From Silicimonas sp. (lineage in GTDB: Bacteria > Pseudomonadota > Alphaproteobacteria > Rhodobacterales > Rhodobacteraceae), in the NCBI GenBank assembly GCA_022824315.1, contig JAJEAC010000093.1, forward strand, positions 109,690 to 173,689: a DNA stretch of 64,000 nucleotides. The letters are read 5' to 3'. A program made the translations under genes and the position numbers. Each line of letters opens with the position of its first letter. The first letter of the stretch is position 1. Positions 46,529 to 55,807 of the stretch are shown one piece after another. The notes under the pieces were generated by a model, which saw nothing but the letters and a program-made list of their open reading frames with translations, did no database searches and had not been told where the DNA came from.

Positions 46529-48499
46529 ATGGACATTGAGAACACCGAACTCAGCTGGGACGAGTGGGACGAATTGAACGACCCTCGACCTGAAGAAACC
46601 GAATTCGACGCGATCGCCGGGACGGCGGTCAACCGCCGAGGATTCATGGGTGGCGTACTCGCCTTTGGCTCCGGGGCGATGGCAATGGGCACGGGCACCC
46701 TCCTTTCCACGCAAGCCGAGGCGGCGACCGGTCGCTTTGCCTTTGACGCGGTTCCGGTCGCGACAGACTTCACGGTGCATGTGCCCAAGGGCTACAAGTG
46801 GGCGCCGCTCGTGCGCTACGGCGATCCCCTGTTTTCGGATGCGCCTGCCTTCAGCCAGACCGCGATGCTTCCGCCTGGCAAGGCAAACCGGGTGTTCGGC
46901 GAAAACACGGATGGAATGGAACTCTTCGAAATCAACGGCCACGAAGTCATCGCGGTCAACCATGAATACGTCAATCTCGGCGTCAACCTGCCAGAACGTG
47001 CCGCTGCCGTCAAAGCCGAGAACGAAAAGGCCAAGGCCGATGCCCTCGCAAAGGGCGAGGAGGCGCCGACGCCCATGCGCCTCATTCCTGCGAGCGCCGC
47101 GGAAGTGGATGTCATCCAGAAACTGCAAGGCGTGGCCGTCTTCGAGATCGCCCGTGGCGAAAGCGGCTGGCAGGTCGTGGTCGATTCACCGTTCAACCGG
47201 CGAATCACCCACCAGACCGAGATCCGCATGTCCGGACCTGCGGCGGGACACGACCTCCTGAAGACTGCGGAAGATCCCACCGGCACGCTTGCAAGAGGAA
47301 CGCTGAACAATTGCGGCGCAGGAAAGACGCCTTGGGGCACCTACCTGACCTGCGAGGAGAACTTCAACGGCTACTTCGGCTCGACCGACGGAGCCTTCGA
47401 GCGTCCCGACGACTACAGGCGTTACGGAATCAACCTCAGAGGCCGATACGCCTACGAGACGTTCGACGCCCGTTTCGACATCTCGCAAAACCCGAACGAA
47501 CCCCGCCGTCACGGCTACATCGTCGAGATCGACCCCTCGGATCCGAATTCGACACCGGTCAAGCGCACGGCGCTCGGACGCTTCAAGCATGAAAACGCCG
47601 CCTGCGTGATCGCGCCCTCAGGCCACCTCGTGGTCTACATGGGCGACGACGAGCGCGGCGAATACATGTACAAGTACGTGTCGAACAACGCTTACGCGCC
47701 GGGCGGAGACACCGATGACCTGATGGATAACGGGCGCCTGTACACGGCTAAGTTCAACTGGGACGGCACCGGCGAATGGATCGAACTGACCGAAGAATCG
47801 ACCGGCATGTCGGAGGCCGAGATCCGGGTGTTCACGCGCATGGCCGCCACGAAGGTGGGTGCCACCACCATGGACCGGCCGGAATGGGTCGCCGTCAACC
47901 CGGTTGCGGCGGAAGGCTATTGCGCCCTGACCAACAATTCGCGGCGCAACGTCCTCAAGGACGGGAAGCTTCGGGCGAACGCGGCGGGGCAGCCGATGGA
48001 ACTCAACGCGCCAAACTCGCGCTCGGAAAACCGCTACGGGCAGATCCTGCGCTGGTATCCTTCAAGCGACGATCATGCGACGGACACCTTCCGCTGGGAC
48101 CTCTACGTCATGGCGGGCAATCCTGCCATCCACTCTGACGCCGACGCGGGTTCCCCGAACATTTCCGAAGGCAACATGTTCAACTCTCCCGACGGGATGA
48201 TGTTCGACAGCGCCGGCATTCTCTGGATCCAGACTGACGGAAACGATTCGAACGATGGGCACTTCGAGGGCCAGGGCAACAACCAGATGCTGGCAGGCGA
48301 CCCGGTGACCGGCGAAATTCGCCGCTTCATGACAGGCCCGAATGGCAGCGAGGTCACGGGCCTCACCTGGTCCGGGGACCGCCGCACGATGTTCGTGGGT
48401 ATCCAGCACCCCGATTCGCCGTTCCCGGATGGCGAAGGCACCTTGGCGCGCTCGACCGTCATCGCAGTCTGGCGCGAAGACGCCGGCCTGGTCGGCTGA
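46529..48499 (+). CDS. phoX: PhoX-family (DUF839) secreted phosphatase, Tat-exported
   Basis: 656 residues. I start at MDIENTELSWDEWDELND because GGAGGA lies seven bases upstream. A twin-arginine signal is seen as NRRGFMGGVLAFGSGAMAMG, placed about 30 residues in, as is usual for this family. The large beta-propeller-like domain contains NNCGAGKTPWGTYLTCEEN and FKHENAACVIAPSGHLVVYM, which match PhoX-like proteins. Family members are calcium-dependent alkaline phosphatases or related proteins; phosphatase activity here is inferred. A strong GC stem-loop follows. Confidence 0.88.
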   Translation: MDIENTELSWDEWDELNDPRPEETEFDAIAGTAVNRRGFMGGVLAFGSGAMAMGTGTLLSTQAEAATGRFAFDAVPVATDFTVHVPKGYKWAPLVRYGDPLFSDAPAFSQTAMLPPGKANRVFGENTDGMELFEINGHEVIAVNHEYVNLGVNLPERAAAVKAENEKAKADALAKGEEAPTPMRLIPASAAEVDVIQKLQGVAVFEIARGESGWQVVVDSPFNRRITHQTEIRMSGPAAGHDLLKTAEDPTGTLARGTLNNCGAGKTPWGTYLTCEENFNGYFGSTDGAFERPDDYRRYGINLRGRYAYETFDARFDISQNPNEPRRHGYIVEIDPSDPNSTPVKRTALGRFKHENAACVIAPSGHLVVYMGDDERGEYMYKYVSNNAYAPGGDTDDLMDNGRLYTAKFNWDGTGEWIELTEESTGMSEAEIRVFTRMAATKVGATTMDRPEWVAVNPVAAEGYCALTNNSRRNVLKDGKLRANAAGQPMELNAPNSRSENRYGQILRWYPSSDDHATDTFRWDLYVMAGNPAIHSDADAGSPNISEGNMFNSPDGMMFDSAGILWIQTDGNDSNDGHFEGQGNNQMLAGDPVTGEIRRFMTGPNGSEVTGLTWSGDRRTMFVGIQHPDSPFPDGEGTLARSTVIAVWREDAGLVG

Positions 48500-48514
48500 A
48501 GCGCGATACGGGCT

Positions 48515-48536
48515 GGGGCCGGCGCGAGCCGGCCCC
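48515..48536. terminator. strong stem-loop between convergent phoX and aldolase genes
   Basis: Perfect 9-bp stem GGGGCCGGC / GCCGGCCCC with a GCGA tetraloop, 15 bp after the phoX stop and about 80 bp past the end of the convergent aldolase gene. There is no T-tract on either side, so it may end transcription only partly. Confidence 0.55.
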
Positions 48537-48619
48537 ATGTTCCTTGCAGTCGCAGTGCGTCCGCTTTCAGGAAACCTTGCACGCATCCGGCACTTGCCCG
48601 CGGCGGTCCCAACCGCCCT

Positions 48620-49273
48620 TCAAGTCACGCTGGCAAGCGCGTCCTCGACCTTTCCGAACCTTGGCAGGGCATGCCCGTGCGTCCCGTGCACGGTCGCGAG
48701 CACATCGCGCAGACACGCAACTTGCGCCGTCTCCTCGATGATCTCGGCCAGGTACTGTGCGCTCATGAGCGATGGTCCGACTCCAATCGTGCCATGATTG
48801 GCAAGAACGGCGGCAACGATCCTGGAGTCGCTGAAGACCGGGCTGATTTCGTGCTCCGTTTGGGGTCCGCCCCTGGATGACATTGGAATCAGGGGTATGC
48901 GGCCAATCTTCTCGATCGACTGCACCGTCAGGCAAGGTATCTCAAGTCCGGCGCTTGCGTAGCCCGTCGCCCAAGGGCTGTGGCAGTGAACGATCGCGCG
49001 TATGTCCTCGCGCGTACGGTAAAGGCCAAGGTGGAATCCCAGATCCTTGGATGGCTTGTGAGGACTCTGTTCAATCCTGCCGTCCATGTGCACGACCTGC
49101 AGGTTGTCACGGTTGCATTCATTGAACCCGACACCGGAAGGCTTGATGAGGATTGCATCCTGGCTCTCTAGTCGAACCGAGAGGTTGCCGCCGGCATTGG
49201 TCTGGAGGCGCAACTCGAAGCAGCGCTTGGCGGTCGCGATCAATGCATCTTTTTTTGCGTCAATGTCAGACAA
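48620..49273 (-). CDS. class II aldolase/adducin family protein (copy 2)
   Basis: 217 residues of the zinc class II aldolase fold. The phosphate-binding LQTNAGGNLSVRLESQDAIL, the metal-binding HCHSPWATGYAS and NHGTIGVGPSLM are intact. It is roughly 70% identical by eye to the aldolase at 52983-53657. It sits behind the C-terminal remnant of a UPF0261 gene with the same short spacing as the intact pair at 53.6 kb. It is a duplicate whose upstream promoter gene has been lost, so expression is doubtful. Confidence 0.85.
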   Translation of the reverse strand: MSDIDAKKDALIATAKRCFELRLQTNAGGNLSVRLESQDAILIKPSGVGFNECNRDNLQVVHMDGRIEQSPHKPSKDLGFHLGLYRTREDIRAIVHCHSPWATGYASAGLEIPCLTVQSIEKIGRIPLIPMSSRGGPQTEHEISPVFSDSRIVAAVLANHGTIGVGPSLMSAQYLAEIIEETAQVACLRDVLATVHGTHGHALPRFGKVEDALASVT

Positions 49274-49287
49274 GTTGCCGGTTCCTT

Positions 49288-49548
49288 TCAGCGTGGCGCA
49301 AGGTCGTCCAACGTCTCGATGATCTCACGCGTGGTCTCTGACACCGAAATATGCGCGTCAAGCGCGGTCACCACGATGTCTTGGCGAAGCGATTTCAGAA
49401 CGCGGTCAAGAAAGACCTGCCGCAGCGCAGGATCCTCGATCAGGCCGCCGGCACGATCCTGATGGGAGAAGCCTTCCATGGGCACGATCAACGCAGCAGG
49501 CCCTGTGGTCACGTTGAAACTTTCAGCAAGCGCATCTGCTGTTGTTTT
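49288..49548 (-). pseudogene. C-terminal remnant of a Tm-1-like (UPF0261) gene
   Basis: About 85 codons ending ETTREIIETLDDLAPR. The stretch TGPAALIVPMEGFSHQDRAG followed by GLIEDPALRQVF aligns with the C-terminus of the intact UPF0261 protein at 53667-54800 (VHVIVPMGGFSHRDCPGGEI, then EDDALRVI). Nothing upstream of about 49548 continues the family; repeat copy B and an IS4-type scar follow instead. This is a truncation by rearrangement. Confidence 0.85.
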
Positions 49549-49720
49549 TTGGATTGCCTTGGGGTGGATGTCCCGCGCTCTTTCGTTCGGATCGGGACGA
49601 TTTTTCCCGCTTTGGCTTGACCTGACTGGGCAGGTTTCCGGGACGTCGTCATTTCCCGCTTTCGTGCCTGTGACGATCCGGTGCGGTCTTTGTCCGCGGC
49701 ACCGATTTCCGGCTTTCGGT

Positions 49721-49811
49721 GACGATGCGGGCGTGTCCGGATTCGCTGCGGATGATTTGCGCCAGCTCTGAATGGAAAATCGTGCCTGTTGAGGATTCCG
49801 ATGGTGTCGCG
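49721..49811. repeat. 91-bp dispersed repeat, copy B
   Basis: Second copy of the repeat at 23525-23615 (about 67 of 91 bases identical by hand alignment, no gaps). It sits between the UPF0261 remnant and the IS4-type transposase remnant, in the same orientation relative to transposase as copy A. Confidence 0.55.
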
Positions 49812-49831
49812 GTCTCCTGCGCCAGACGAAG

Positions 49832-50600
49832 GTGGAGGTCGGCACGCACGCGGCCTTCGCCTGGCATGCCGGGCCGCTGGTCCAGAAGGCCGAACGGCTG
49901 CTCGAGCACCTGTCGTCAGGCATGCTGGTGCTCGCGGACCGCTGCTATTGCGGCTTTCCGCTGTGGTCGCGGGCCGCGGGGACGGGCGCGGACCTGCTCT
50001 GGCGGCTTAAGGGCAACATGAGGTTTCCGGTCGTCGAGGCGCATGACGACGGCTCGTGGCGTAGCGTGATCCGCGGCAGCGGCCGCGACCGCCGGCGAAG
50101 CCGCGGGGAGCTTCCAGTGCGGATCGTCGCTTTCCGGATCGAGGGCGGCGACGAGACCGTGACGCTCGCCACCACCCTGCTCGACCGCCGCGCCGCGCCG
50201 GCCGCCGACCTCGCGGCGCTGTATCACGAGCGGTGGGAGATCGAGACCGCCTATGACGAGGTCAAGACCCACATCCTCGGCCCGGCGCCGCCCTGCGCAG
50301 CAAGACGCCCGACCTCGTCTACCAGGAGATCGACGGGCACATGCTCGCCCACTACGCCGTGCGCCGCCTGATCCACGAGGCCGCCGACAAGGCCGGGAGG
50401 ATCCAGGCCGAATATCCTTCGTGCACGCCGTCCGTGTCATGCGCCGCCGGATCATCAATCCAGGCGACTTTCCCTCCAGAGGACCGGCCGACCGGCGTGA
50501 TTGACGAGATCCTCGAGGAACGCGTCGTCTCCGGCCGCGGCCAGGTCAAGCCCCGGGGCGTCAGGCAGAAGATGAGCGGCTTCCCCCCCTTCGCAAGCAC
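49832..50600 (+). pseudogene. IS4-type transposase, C-terminal half with frameshifts
   Basis: The DDE core is recognisable: GTHAAFAWHAGPLVQKAERL, then GMLVLADRCYCGFPLWSRAA (second catalytic Asp region), TGADLLWRLKGNMRFPV, and ALYHERWEIETAYDEVKTH with the catalytic Glu. Similarity then jumps between the three plus frames (LRSKTPDLVYQEIDGHMLAH; FVHAVRVMRRRI; GRGQVKPRGVRQKMSGFPP), so at least three frameshifts are present. The N-terminal half is missing. It cannot encode active transposase. Confidence 0.85.
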
Positions 50601-50719
50601 GGACAGGTGTCGCGCCAGGAACACTGCTGGACACCCGAAATCGTCTCGAATTGTGCCTAAAGCAACAGCATTGTGATAAGGTGGGATATCGGCGGCAAGC
50701 CGCGCTTTGAGCGGCGATA

Positions 50720-50780
50720 TACGCAAGTCAATGCAGAGATTGGTCGTGGCAATCAATGCATCTTTTCTTTCGTCGGTTGC
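50720..50780 (-). pseudogene. N-terminal fragment of a third class II aldolase copy
   Basis: On the minus strand the bases translate to ERKDALIATTNLCIDLRIS, matching the start of the aldolases at 48620-49273 (KKDALIATAKRCFELRL) and 52983-53657. Similarity stops after about 20 codons, where the IS4 scar region begins. A small leftover of the rearrangement. Confidence 0.6.
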
Positions 50781-50904
50781 CAATCGAGAAACAGTTCGAC
50801 ATAGGCAAACTCGCTTGCCGCCGCGCCGGGCTGACGCTGCCGGGGTCAGGCACGGCCCTGGCATCGGTTGATCAGTCAAGGCTGACACGCATGCAGTATG
50901 AACG

Positions 50905-52986
50905 TCATCGCACCATTGCAGCCACATTACCGCCGTCGACGGTAAGGATCGCACCCGTCGTCTTTGTGGCCTTGGCCAGATGCAGGAACGCTTCGGCAAC
51001 GTCTCCTGCGGTCACCTCTCGCTTCAAAAGGTTGCCGCGCATATATTCTTCATGCGTGACGCCACGTGCCGCGGCCCTCTCGGCAACAAGTTCATCCGTC
51101 AGCAGCATCGTTCGGATCCTGTCGGCATTTACCGCGTTCGCGGTGATGCCCGATGCACCATGCTCAATCGCATACTGGCGAACAAGCGCCATCAGTGCAG
51201 CTTTGGACGTGCCGTAAGGACCGAATCCAGGACCTGGATTCAGTGCCTGCTTCGAAACGTTGAAAACGATTGCCCCACCCGTTCCCTGCGCCTCCATGAT
51301 CCTGACGCACTCTCGCGCCATCAGGTGGTGCGACCAGAAATTCAGCTCGAAAGCCCTGCGGAACAAGGCGTCATCGACGCAATCGAGCGACCCGCGAAAC
51401 GCCCCGCCCGCATTGGATATCAGGACATCGACGCCGCCATGCCGACACACCACCTTGCGGACCGCATCCTCAACAGCACGGGGGACGGTGACATCGCAGA
51501 CGACCTCCATGGCGCCGATCTCGGACGCAGCCTGGTGGACGCGCTCGGCATGGATGTCGAAGATCGCGACCTCGGCCCCCTCGGACCTCAGCAGCCTTGC
51601 AATTTCAAGACCGAGACCGCTTGCCCCACCTGTCACAATTGCTATCTGCCGATTCAGCGGCCTTTCGACGGACTTTGCCAGCTTTGCCTGTTCGAGCGAC
51701 CAGTATTCGATGTCAAACAGGTCCTCTTCAGGCAGCGCGACAAATGTCCCGATTCCCTCGGCCCCGCTGATGACGTCCACGGTGGCTTCGGCAATATCCG
51801 CACAGACCGAGGCTTCTCTCGCAGACTTTCCAACGCCGAACAGCCCCACTCCCGGCACGTAGACAATCCGCGGCACGGGATCGAGCTGCGTGAGCCCGCC
51901 ACCTGATCGTGCGTTGTTGCGTTCGAAATAGGCGTCATAGGCGTTGCAGTAGTTCCTGACGCCGACGGAAAGCCCCTCGGCAAACGCATCCAGTTTGCCG
52001 CTCTCGGGAGCTGGCGCCACCAAGCCGAAACGCTTTATCCGGATCGAGTGATCCGGTGAAGCGTTGCCCCTCGTCGCGTAGTCGCCTACATGCGCACCAT
52101 CGACAAATGCCCGAATCTGGTCGGAGCTCCGAAAGTCGAGGATCCAGCGATCAGGCCGTCCTTCAACGTCGCCTGGTCGCGCCAATGCACCACGAATCAA
52201 GGGGGCAATCTCGCTTGCCTCTGGTGCCTCTGCCGGAAGCCTGGCAGGGAGGAACGGTCGTGCGGCACCTGCATCCAGCCGCTTCTCGGCAGCGGCGCAC
52301 ATGCGGATCATGTCTTCATAGGACTGGCGGGGGTCATCATGAAAGGTGAAGACCCCGTGGCACATCAGGATCAGGTGTTTCGCCCCGGGTGATTCTTCCA
52401 GCTGCTTGCAGACCATCTGGGCCAGCATGAAGCCCGGCATGACATAGGGGATGATCGTCGTGTCCGGAAACAGATCGCGAACGATGTCTTCGCCGTTGGG
52501 TTGGTTGGTCAGCGAAACGATCGCGTTCGAGTGCGTGTGATCCACGTGCTTGTGCGGGATCGTTGCATGCAGAACTGCTTCGATCGACGGATCCGGGGCA
52601 TAAGGATCGAGAAGCAGGCGTCGCTGCGTCGCGACAAGGTCTGCATCGCTCAGCGTCGAAACGCGCGCCAGCCCGGCCAAGGGAGCCAGCTCAACTGCTG
52701 GCAGGCCAGCGGGCATGATCGTGCCCATGTCCCAGCCCGAGCCCTTGACGCACAGCACGTCGTGCTCGCATCCCAGCGCATCGGGCATCCGCGTCTTCAC
52801 CGAAGTGTTGCCGCCACCATGCAGAACGAGCCGCGGTTCCTGACCAAGAAGACGCGTCGTATACGTTCGTATCGCAAGATCTTCGTTGACGCCCTGTTCG
52901 GCGCAGCTTGAGATCAAAGCCTGCAGACTTGAGTCATCCCAGCGTGATTGCATCCTGCCCCCAGCGCGTGCCGATTCGGTTCTCAT
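50905..52986 (-). CDS. bifunctional class II aldolase / short-chain dehydrogenase (RhaD type)
   Basis: 693 residues. The N-terminal ~420 form a class II aldolase (LVLHGGGNTSVKTRM; HATIPHKHVDHTHSNAI as zinc site). The C-terminal ~250 form a short-chain dehydrogenase (IVTGGASGLGLEIARLL; catalytic YGTSKAAL). In rhizobial rhamnose degradation this fusion splits rhamnulose-1-phosphate to dihydroxyacetone phosphate and lactaldehyde and oxidises the latter. Here no rhamnose kinase or isomerase is near, so a related deoxy-ketose phosphate is possible. The start overlaps the aldolase stop by 4 bp; it ends next to the rearranged region. Confidence 0.88.
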   Translation of the reverse strand: MRTESARAGGRMQSRWDDSSLQALISSCAEQGVNEDLAIRTYTTRLLGQEPRLVLHGGGNTSVKTRMPDALGCEHDVLCVKGSGWDMGTIMPAGLPAVELAPLAGLARVSTLSDADLVATQRRLLLDPYAPDPSIEAVLHATIPHKHVDHTHSNAIVSLTNQPNGEDIVRDLFPDTTIIPYVMPGFMLAQMVCKQLEESPGAKHLILMCHGVFTFHDDPRQSYEDMIRMCAAAEKRLDAGAARPFLPARLPAEAPEASEIAPLIRGALARPGDVEGRPDRWILDFRSSDQIRAFVDGAHVGDYATRGNASPDHSIRIKRFGLVAPAPESGKLDAFAEGLSVGVRNYCNAYDAYFERNNARSGGGLTQLDPVPRIVYVPGVGLFGVGKSAREASVCADIAEATVDVISGAEGIGTFVALPEEDLFDIEYWSLEQAKLAKSVERPLNRQIAIVTGGASGLGLEIARLLRSEGAEVAIFDIHAERVHQAASEIGAMEVVCDVTVPRAVEDAVRKVVCRHGGVDVLISNAGGAFRGSLDCVDDALFRRAFELNFWSHHLMARECVRIMEAQGTGGAIVFNVSKQALNPGPGFGPYGTSKAALMALVRQYAIEHGASGITANAVNADRIRTMLLTDELVAERAAARGVTHEEYMRGNLLKREVTAGDVAEAFLHLAKATKTTGAILTVDGGNVAAMVR

Positions 52987-53657
52987 GCCCGTTCAAGCTC
53001 CCTAAGTTCATCCTGATGCGTGCCATGTCTTGGCATCTTCGGCCTCTCGCTTCCACGCACGCGCATGAGCGTGTCGCGCACGAAGGCGATATGCGCCGTC
53101 TCCTCAATCAGTTCGGCAAGGTACTGCGCAGCCATCAGGGTCTTGCCTACCCCAATCGTGCCATGGTTGGCGAGCACCGCCGCCTTGACCGACGGGGCGT
53201 CAAAGACCGGCCCGATCTGCGCTGCAGTCTGCGGGCCGCCGTTCTCAGACAACGGAATCAGGGGAATGCGCCCGACTTTTTCGAGCGTCTGCACCGTCAG
53301 GCACGGTATTTCCTGGCCCGCGCTGGCATATCCCGTCGCCCAAGGGCTATGGCAATGCAAAATGGCGCGAATGTCTTCCCGGCGCCTGTAGAGATCGAGG
53401 TGGAATTCCAAGTCCTTGGACGGCTTCAGATCCCGTTCAGACGGCAGGATCGTGCCGTCCAGCATCACAACCTGCAAGTTCTCGCGACTGCATTCGTTGA
53501 ACCCGACTCCGGATGGCTTGATCAGGATAGCATCCTGGCTCTCGAGCCGAACCGAGAGATTGCCGCCCGAATTTGTCTGCAGGCGCAGGTCAAAGCAGCG
53601 TTTCGCGATGGCGATGAGGTCGTCTTTCTTTTGGGCAATATCGGTCTGGTCCAGCAT
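52983..53657 (-). CDS. class II aldolase/adducin family protein (copy 1)
   Basis: 224 residues. Motifs LQTNSGGNLSVRLESQDAIL, HCHSPWATGYAS and NHGTIGVGKTLM give the phosphate and zinc sites. It lies 9 bp after the UPF0261 gene and overlaps the fused aldolase-dehydrogenase, so the three are one operon. Close paralogue of the gene at 48620-49273. Candidate reactions are retro-aldol cleavage of a sugar or sugar-acid phosphate, or C4 epimerisation; the substrate is unknown. Confidence 0.87.
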   Translation of the reverse strand: MLDQTDIAQKKDDLIAIAKRCFDLRLQTNSGGNLSVRLESQDAILIKPSGVGFNECSRENLQVVMLDGTILPSERDLKPSKDLEFHLDLYRRREDIRAILHCHSPWATGYASAGQEIPCLTVQTLEKVGRIPLIPLSENGGPQTAAQIGPVFDAPSVKAAVLANHGTIGVGKTLMAAQYLAELIEETAHIAFVRDTLMRVRGSERPKMPRHGTHQDELRELERA

Positions 53658-53666
53658 GCAATTTCC

Positions 53667-54800
53667 TTAGAGATGGGGTTCCAGGCGTTCAAGCACGCGC
53701 TGCGCCGTTGGCTGCGCGTTGATGTGATGCGGTATCGACTCGACCTCGTAGTGACGGGCTCGCGCGACAAGTGTCTCGAGGCAAATGACGCGCAGCGCAT
53801 CGTCCTCGATTTCGCCGCCCGGGCAATCCCGGTGCGAGAACCCGCCCATTGGCACGATGACATGCACCGGTGCATTTGCGGCGTTGAGTTGGGTGGCGAG
53901 AGCCTCGCACGTCTGCGCCATTTCTTCCGGAGTGACCTTTACGTGAGTGAAGCAGCTCGAGTGCTGATAATGCGGACGTGCGCTGTGCACCTGCGCCAGA
54001 GTGCCGAGAGGCCCGAGCCCGAGAAAGTTCAGACCGCCGGGAACAACGATCTGCGGCAGGTCGGCGGCGGCGGTGAATCTGTTCTTGATCGGGACATGGT
54101 CGCCGGCAAGGAGCAGCCGGTTCAGCTCATGGCATGTCAGGTCGATCACGGCCTTGAAGGCACCTTCCTCGGCACATCGTGCAAAGCCCGCTCCGCCAAA
54201 CCCGTTGGCATGGAACACGGCGCATTCTTCACCCATGTCGCGTAGTCCGGTCTGAATGGCGATTGCCGCGTCACCGGTCGCTCCGAGTGCGGTCATGCCG
54301 ATCATGGACCTTGCCTGCGGCGGACCTGAGATCGGCTGATCACACATGCCCGCGATGGTCGCCGCTGCCGACACGAGAACCTGACGCAGCACACTGTTGA
54401 GGCCGAGTATGTCCACGAGCGTCGGCACAATGACGAAAACCTTGTCCGCCAATGCCGGACGCGGATCGAATGGCAGAGTCGTAATCAGGACCTTGGGATG
54501 CAGGGCTGGCAGTGCATCGTAGACCCGCAACACGATTTCGCCGCCCGTTCCGCCCCCGATGCCAACGACGACGCCGATCTCTTCCGGTGTCTTGCAGGCG
54601 AGCGCTCGGCCGACGCGCGCAGCGACTTCGGACATGCGACGGTTCTTTTCGGCGCCGCCCAGCGTGGATGCGCCGCCTTGAAGGGAAATGTCGACAAGCT
54701 TCACGGACACGCCAAGCCGCTCCAGTTCCTTGCGCAGGAAGGACGCCTCTGCCTCCTTGGTTGCCAGCGTGGCGAGCAGAGTTGCAGTTGCGGCCATCAC
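53667..54800 (-). CDS. Tm-1-like ATP-binding (UPF0261) protein
   Basis: 377 residues of the UPF0261/Tm-1-like family: ATLLATLATKEAEASFLRKE at the start, glycine-rich GVVVGIGGGTGGEIVLRVYD, ECAVFHANGFGGAGFARCAE and C-terminal VPMGGFSHRDCPGG. Bacterial members accompany sugar-acid catabolic genes, but their reaction is not firmly established. It ends 9 bp before the aldolase gene and starts immediately after the chimeric permease stop. A truncated second copy lies at 49288-49548. Confidence 0.87.
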   Translation of the reverse strand: MMAATATLLATLATKEAEASFLRKELERLGVSVKLVDISLQGGASTLGGAEKNRRMSEVAARVGRALACKTPEEIGVVVGIGGGTGGEIVLRVYDALPALHPKVLITTLPFDPRPALADKVFVIVPTLVDILGLNSVLRQVLVSAAATIAGMCDQPISGPPQARSMIGMTALGATGDAAIAIQTGLRDMGEECAVFHANGFGGAGFARCAEEGAFKAVIDLTCHELNRLLLAGDHVPIKNRFTAAADLPQIVVPGGLNFLGLGPLGTLAQVHSARPHYQHSSCFTHVKVTPEEMAQTCEALATQLNAANAPVHVIVPMGGFSHRDCPGGEIEDDALRVICLETLVARARHYEVESIPHHINAQPTAQRVLERLEPHL

Positions 54801-55538
54801 CTAACCCTTGACCGCGCTGGTGGTCATGCCCGTGATGATCTCACGCGACGCAACCAGCGTAAACAGGATGGGCGGCACAGCCAGCAACATGCCTGCGGCC
54901 GTGATCGTGCCCCGCTCGATGTTGATTTCGCTGGTGTTGTTCACGATCAGTATCGGTACGGTCTTGGTGTTCCGGTCGGACAGCGCCGAGGCTAGGAGAT
55001 ACTCGTTCCACGCTGTGCGAAACGTGAAGATGGCAGCGGCGGCAAGCCCCGGCTTGATCAACGGCAGCACAATTCGAAAGAACACTTGAAACGGACCCGC
55101 TCCGTCGATCCGTGCGGCTTCCTCAAGTGAACGCGGAACCTGCACGATGAAGCTCTGCAGGATCCAGATCACGAAAGGCAGGTTCATGGCGACATAGATC
55201 AGAATGAATCCAGAATGCGTTCCGCCAAAGCAGACATCGCCACGACCGCCAAAGACATCGCGGATCCAGGCACCGACAAGAATCTCGAAGAACACCACGG
55301 AGATCGCGAATTTCAGCGAGACTGAAACGCTCTCCCAGAACGTGGCATCCAGCCAGAGCTTCGTGTAGTTGCCGAATCCGACGAACTCACTTTCCGACAG
55401 TGTCTGGCTGGGATCCCACGCCCGGAAGCTCCCAAAGACCATGTGCAGCAGCGGGAAAAAAAGCGCGACCAACACTATGATCGCGGCCGGCGCCAAGAAC
55501 AGGTACGGAGTCGCAGTGTTGAGCTGGTAGCGTTTCAC
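54801..55538 (-). pseudogene. chimeric ABC permease (MalF N-terminus fused to MalG C-terminus)
   Basis: An open frame of about 245 codons (GTG at 55538; the frame opens at 55595). The first ~90 residues match a MalF-type permease: PYLFLAPAAIIVLVALFFPL and VSVSLKFAISVVFFEILVG. The rest, from about SGFILIYVAMNLPFVIWILQ, matches the last half of a MalG-type permease including EEAARIDGAGPFQVFFRIVL and the TTSAVKG end. About 25 residues of unrelated sequence (RDVFGGRGDVCFGG) join them. Best read as an in-frame deletion fusing two permease genes; the helix number is too low for a normal subunit. Confidence 0.8.
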
Positions 55539-55564
55539 GGAAATGAGGATTGCCTCGATAACCC

Positions 55565-55807
55565 TTGGTTGGCAAGCGTGGACGGCAGGACGCACCCGTT
55601 GCGATCACTGCGAACGCAAGCGAGCTTGTACGCCTGATCTACACGCTGGTCACCCGAGGGGAGGAATACGTGGAACGCAGGATCGAGGTCTACGAGCAGC
55701 GCCACGTGGACAGGTTCGTCTCAATACTCAGGCGGCGGGTGAAACAGCTTGGATACCGTCTGGTCAGGATGATCGATGACCTGGATACGGACAACGGCAC
55801 GGAGTAA
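55565..55807 (+). pseudogene. C-terminal remnant of an IS110-like transposase
   Basis: An 80-codon frame with VAITANASELVRLIYTLVTR, then GEEYVERRIEVYEQRHVDRF, then SILRRRVKQLGYRLV. The spacing of NAxxLxxLxY, GxxYVE and LGxxLV resembles the C-terminal end of IS110-family transposases. No catalytic part precedes it. It abuts the truncated ABC operon and probably marks the break point that removed its binding-protein gene. Confidence 0.5.
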
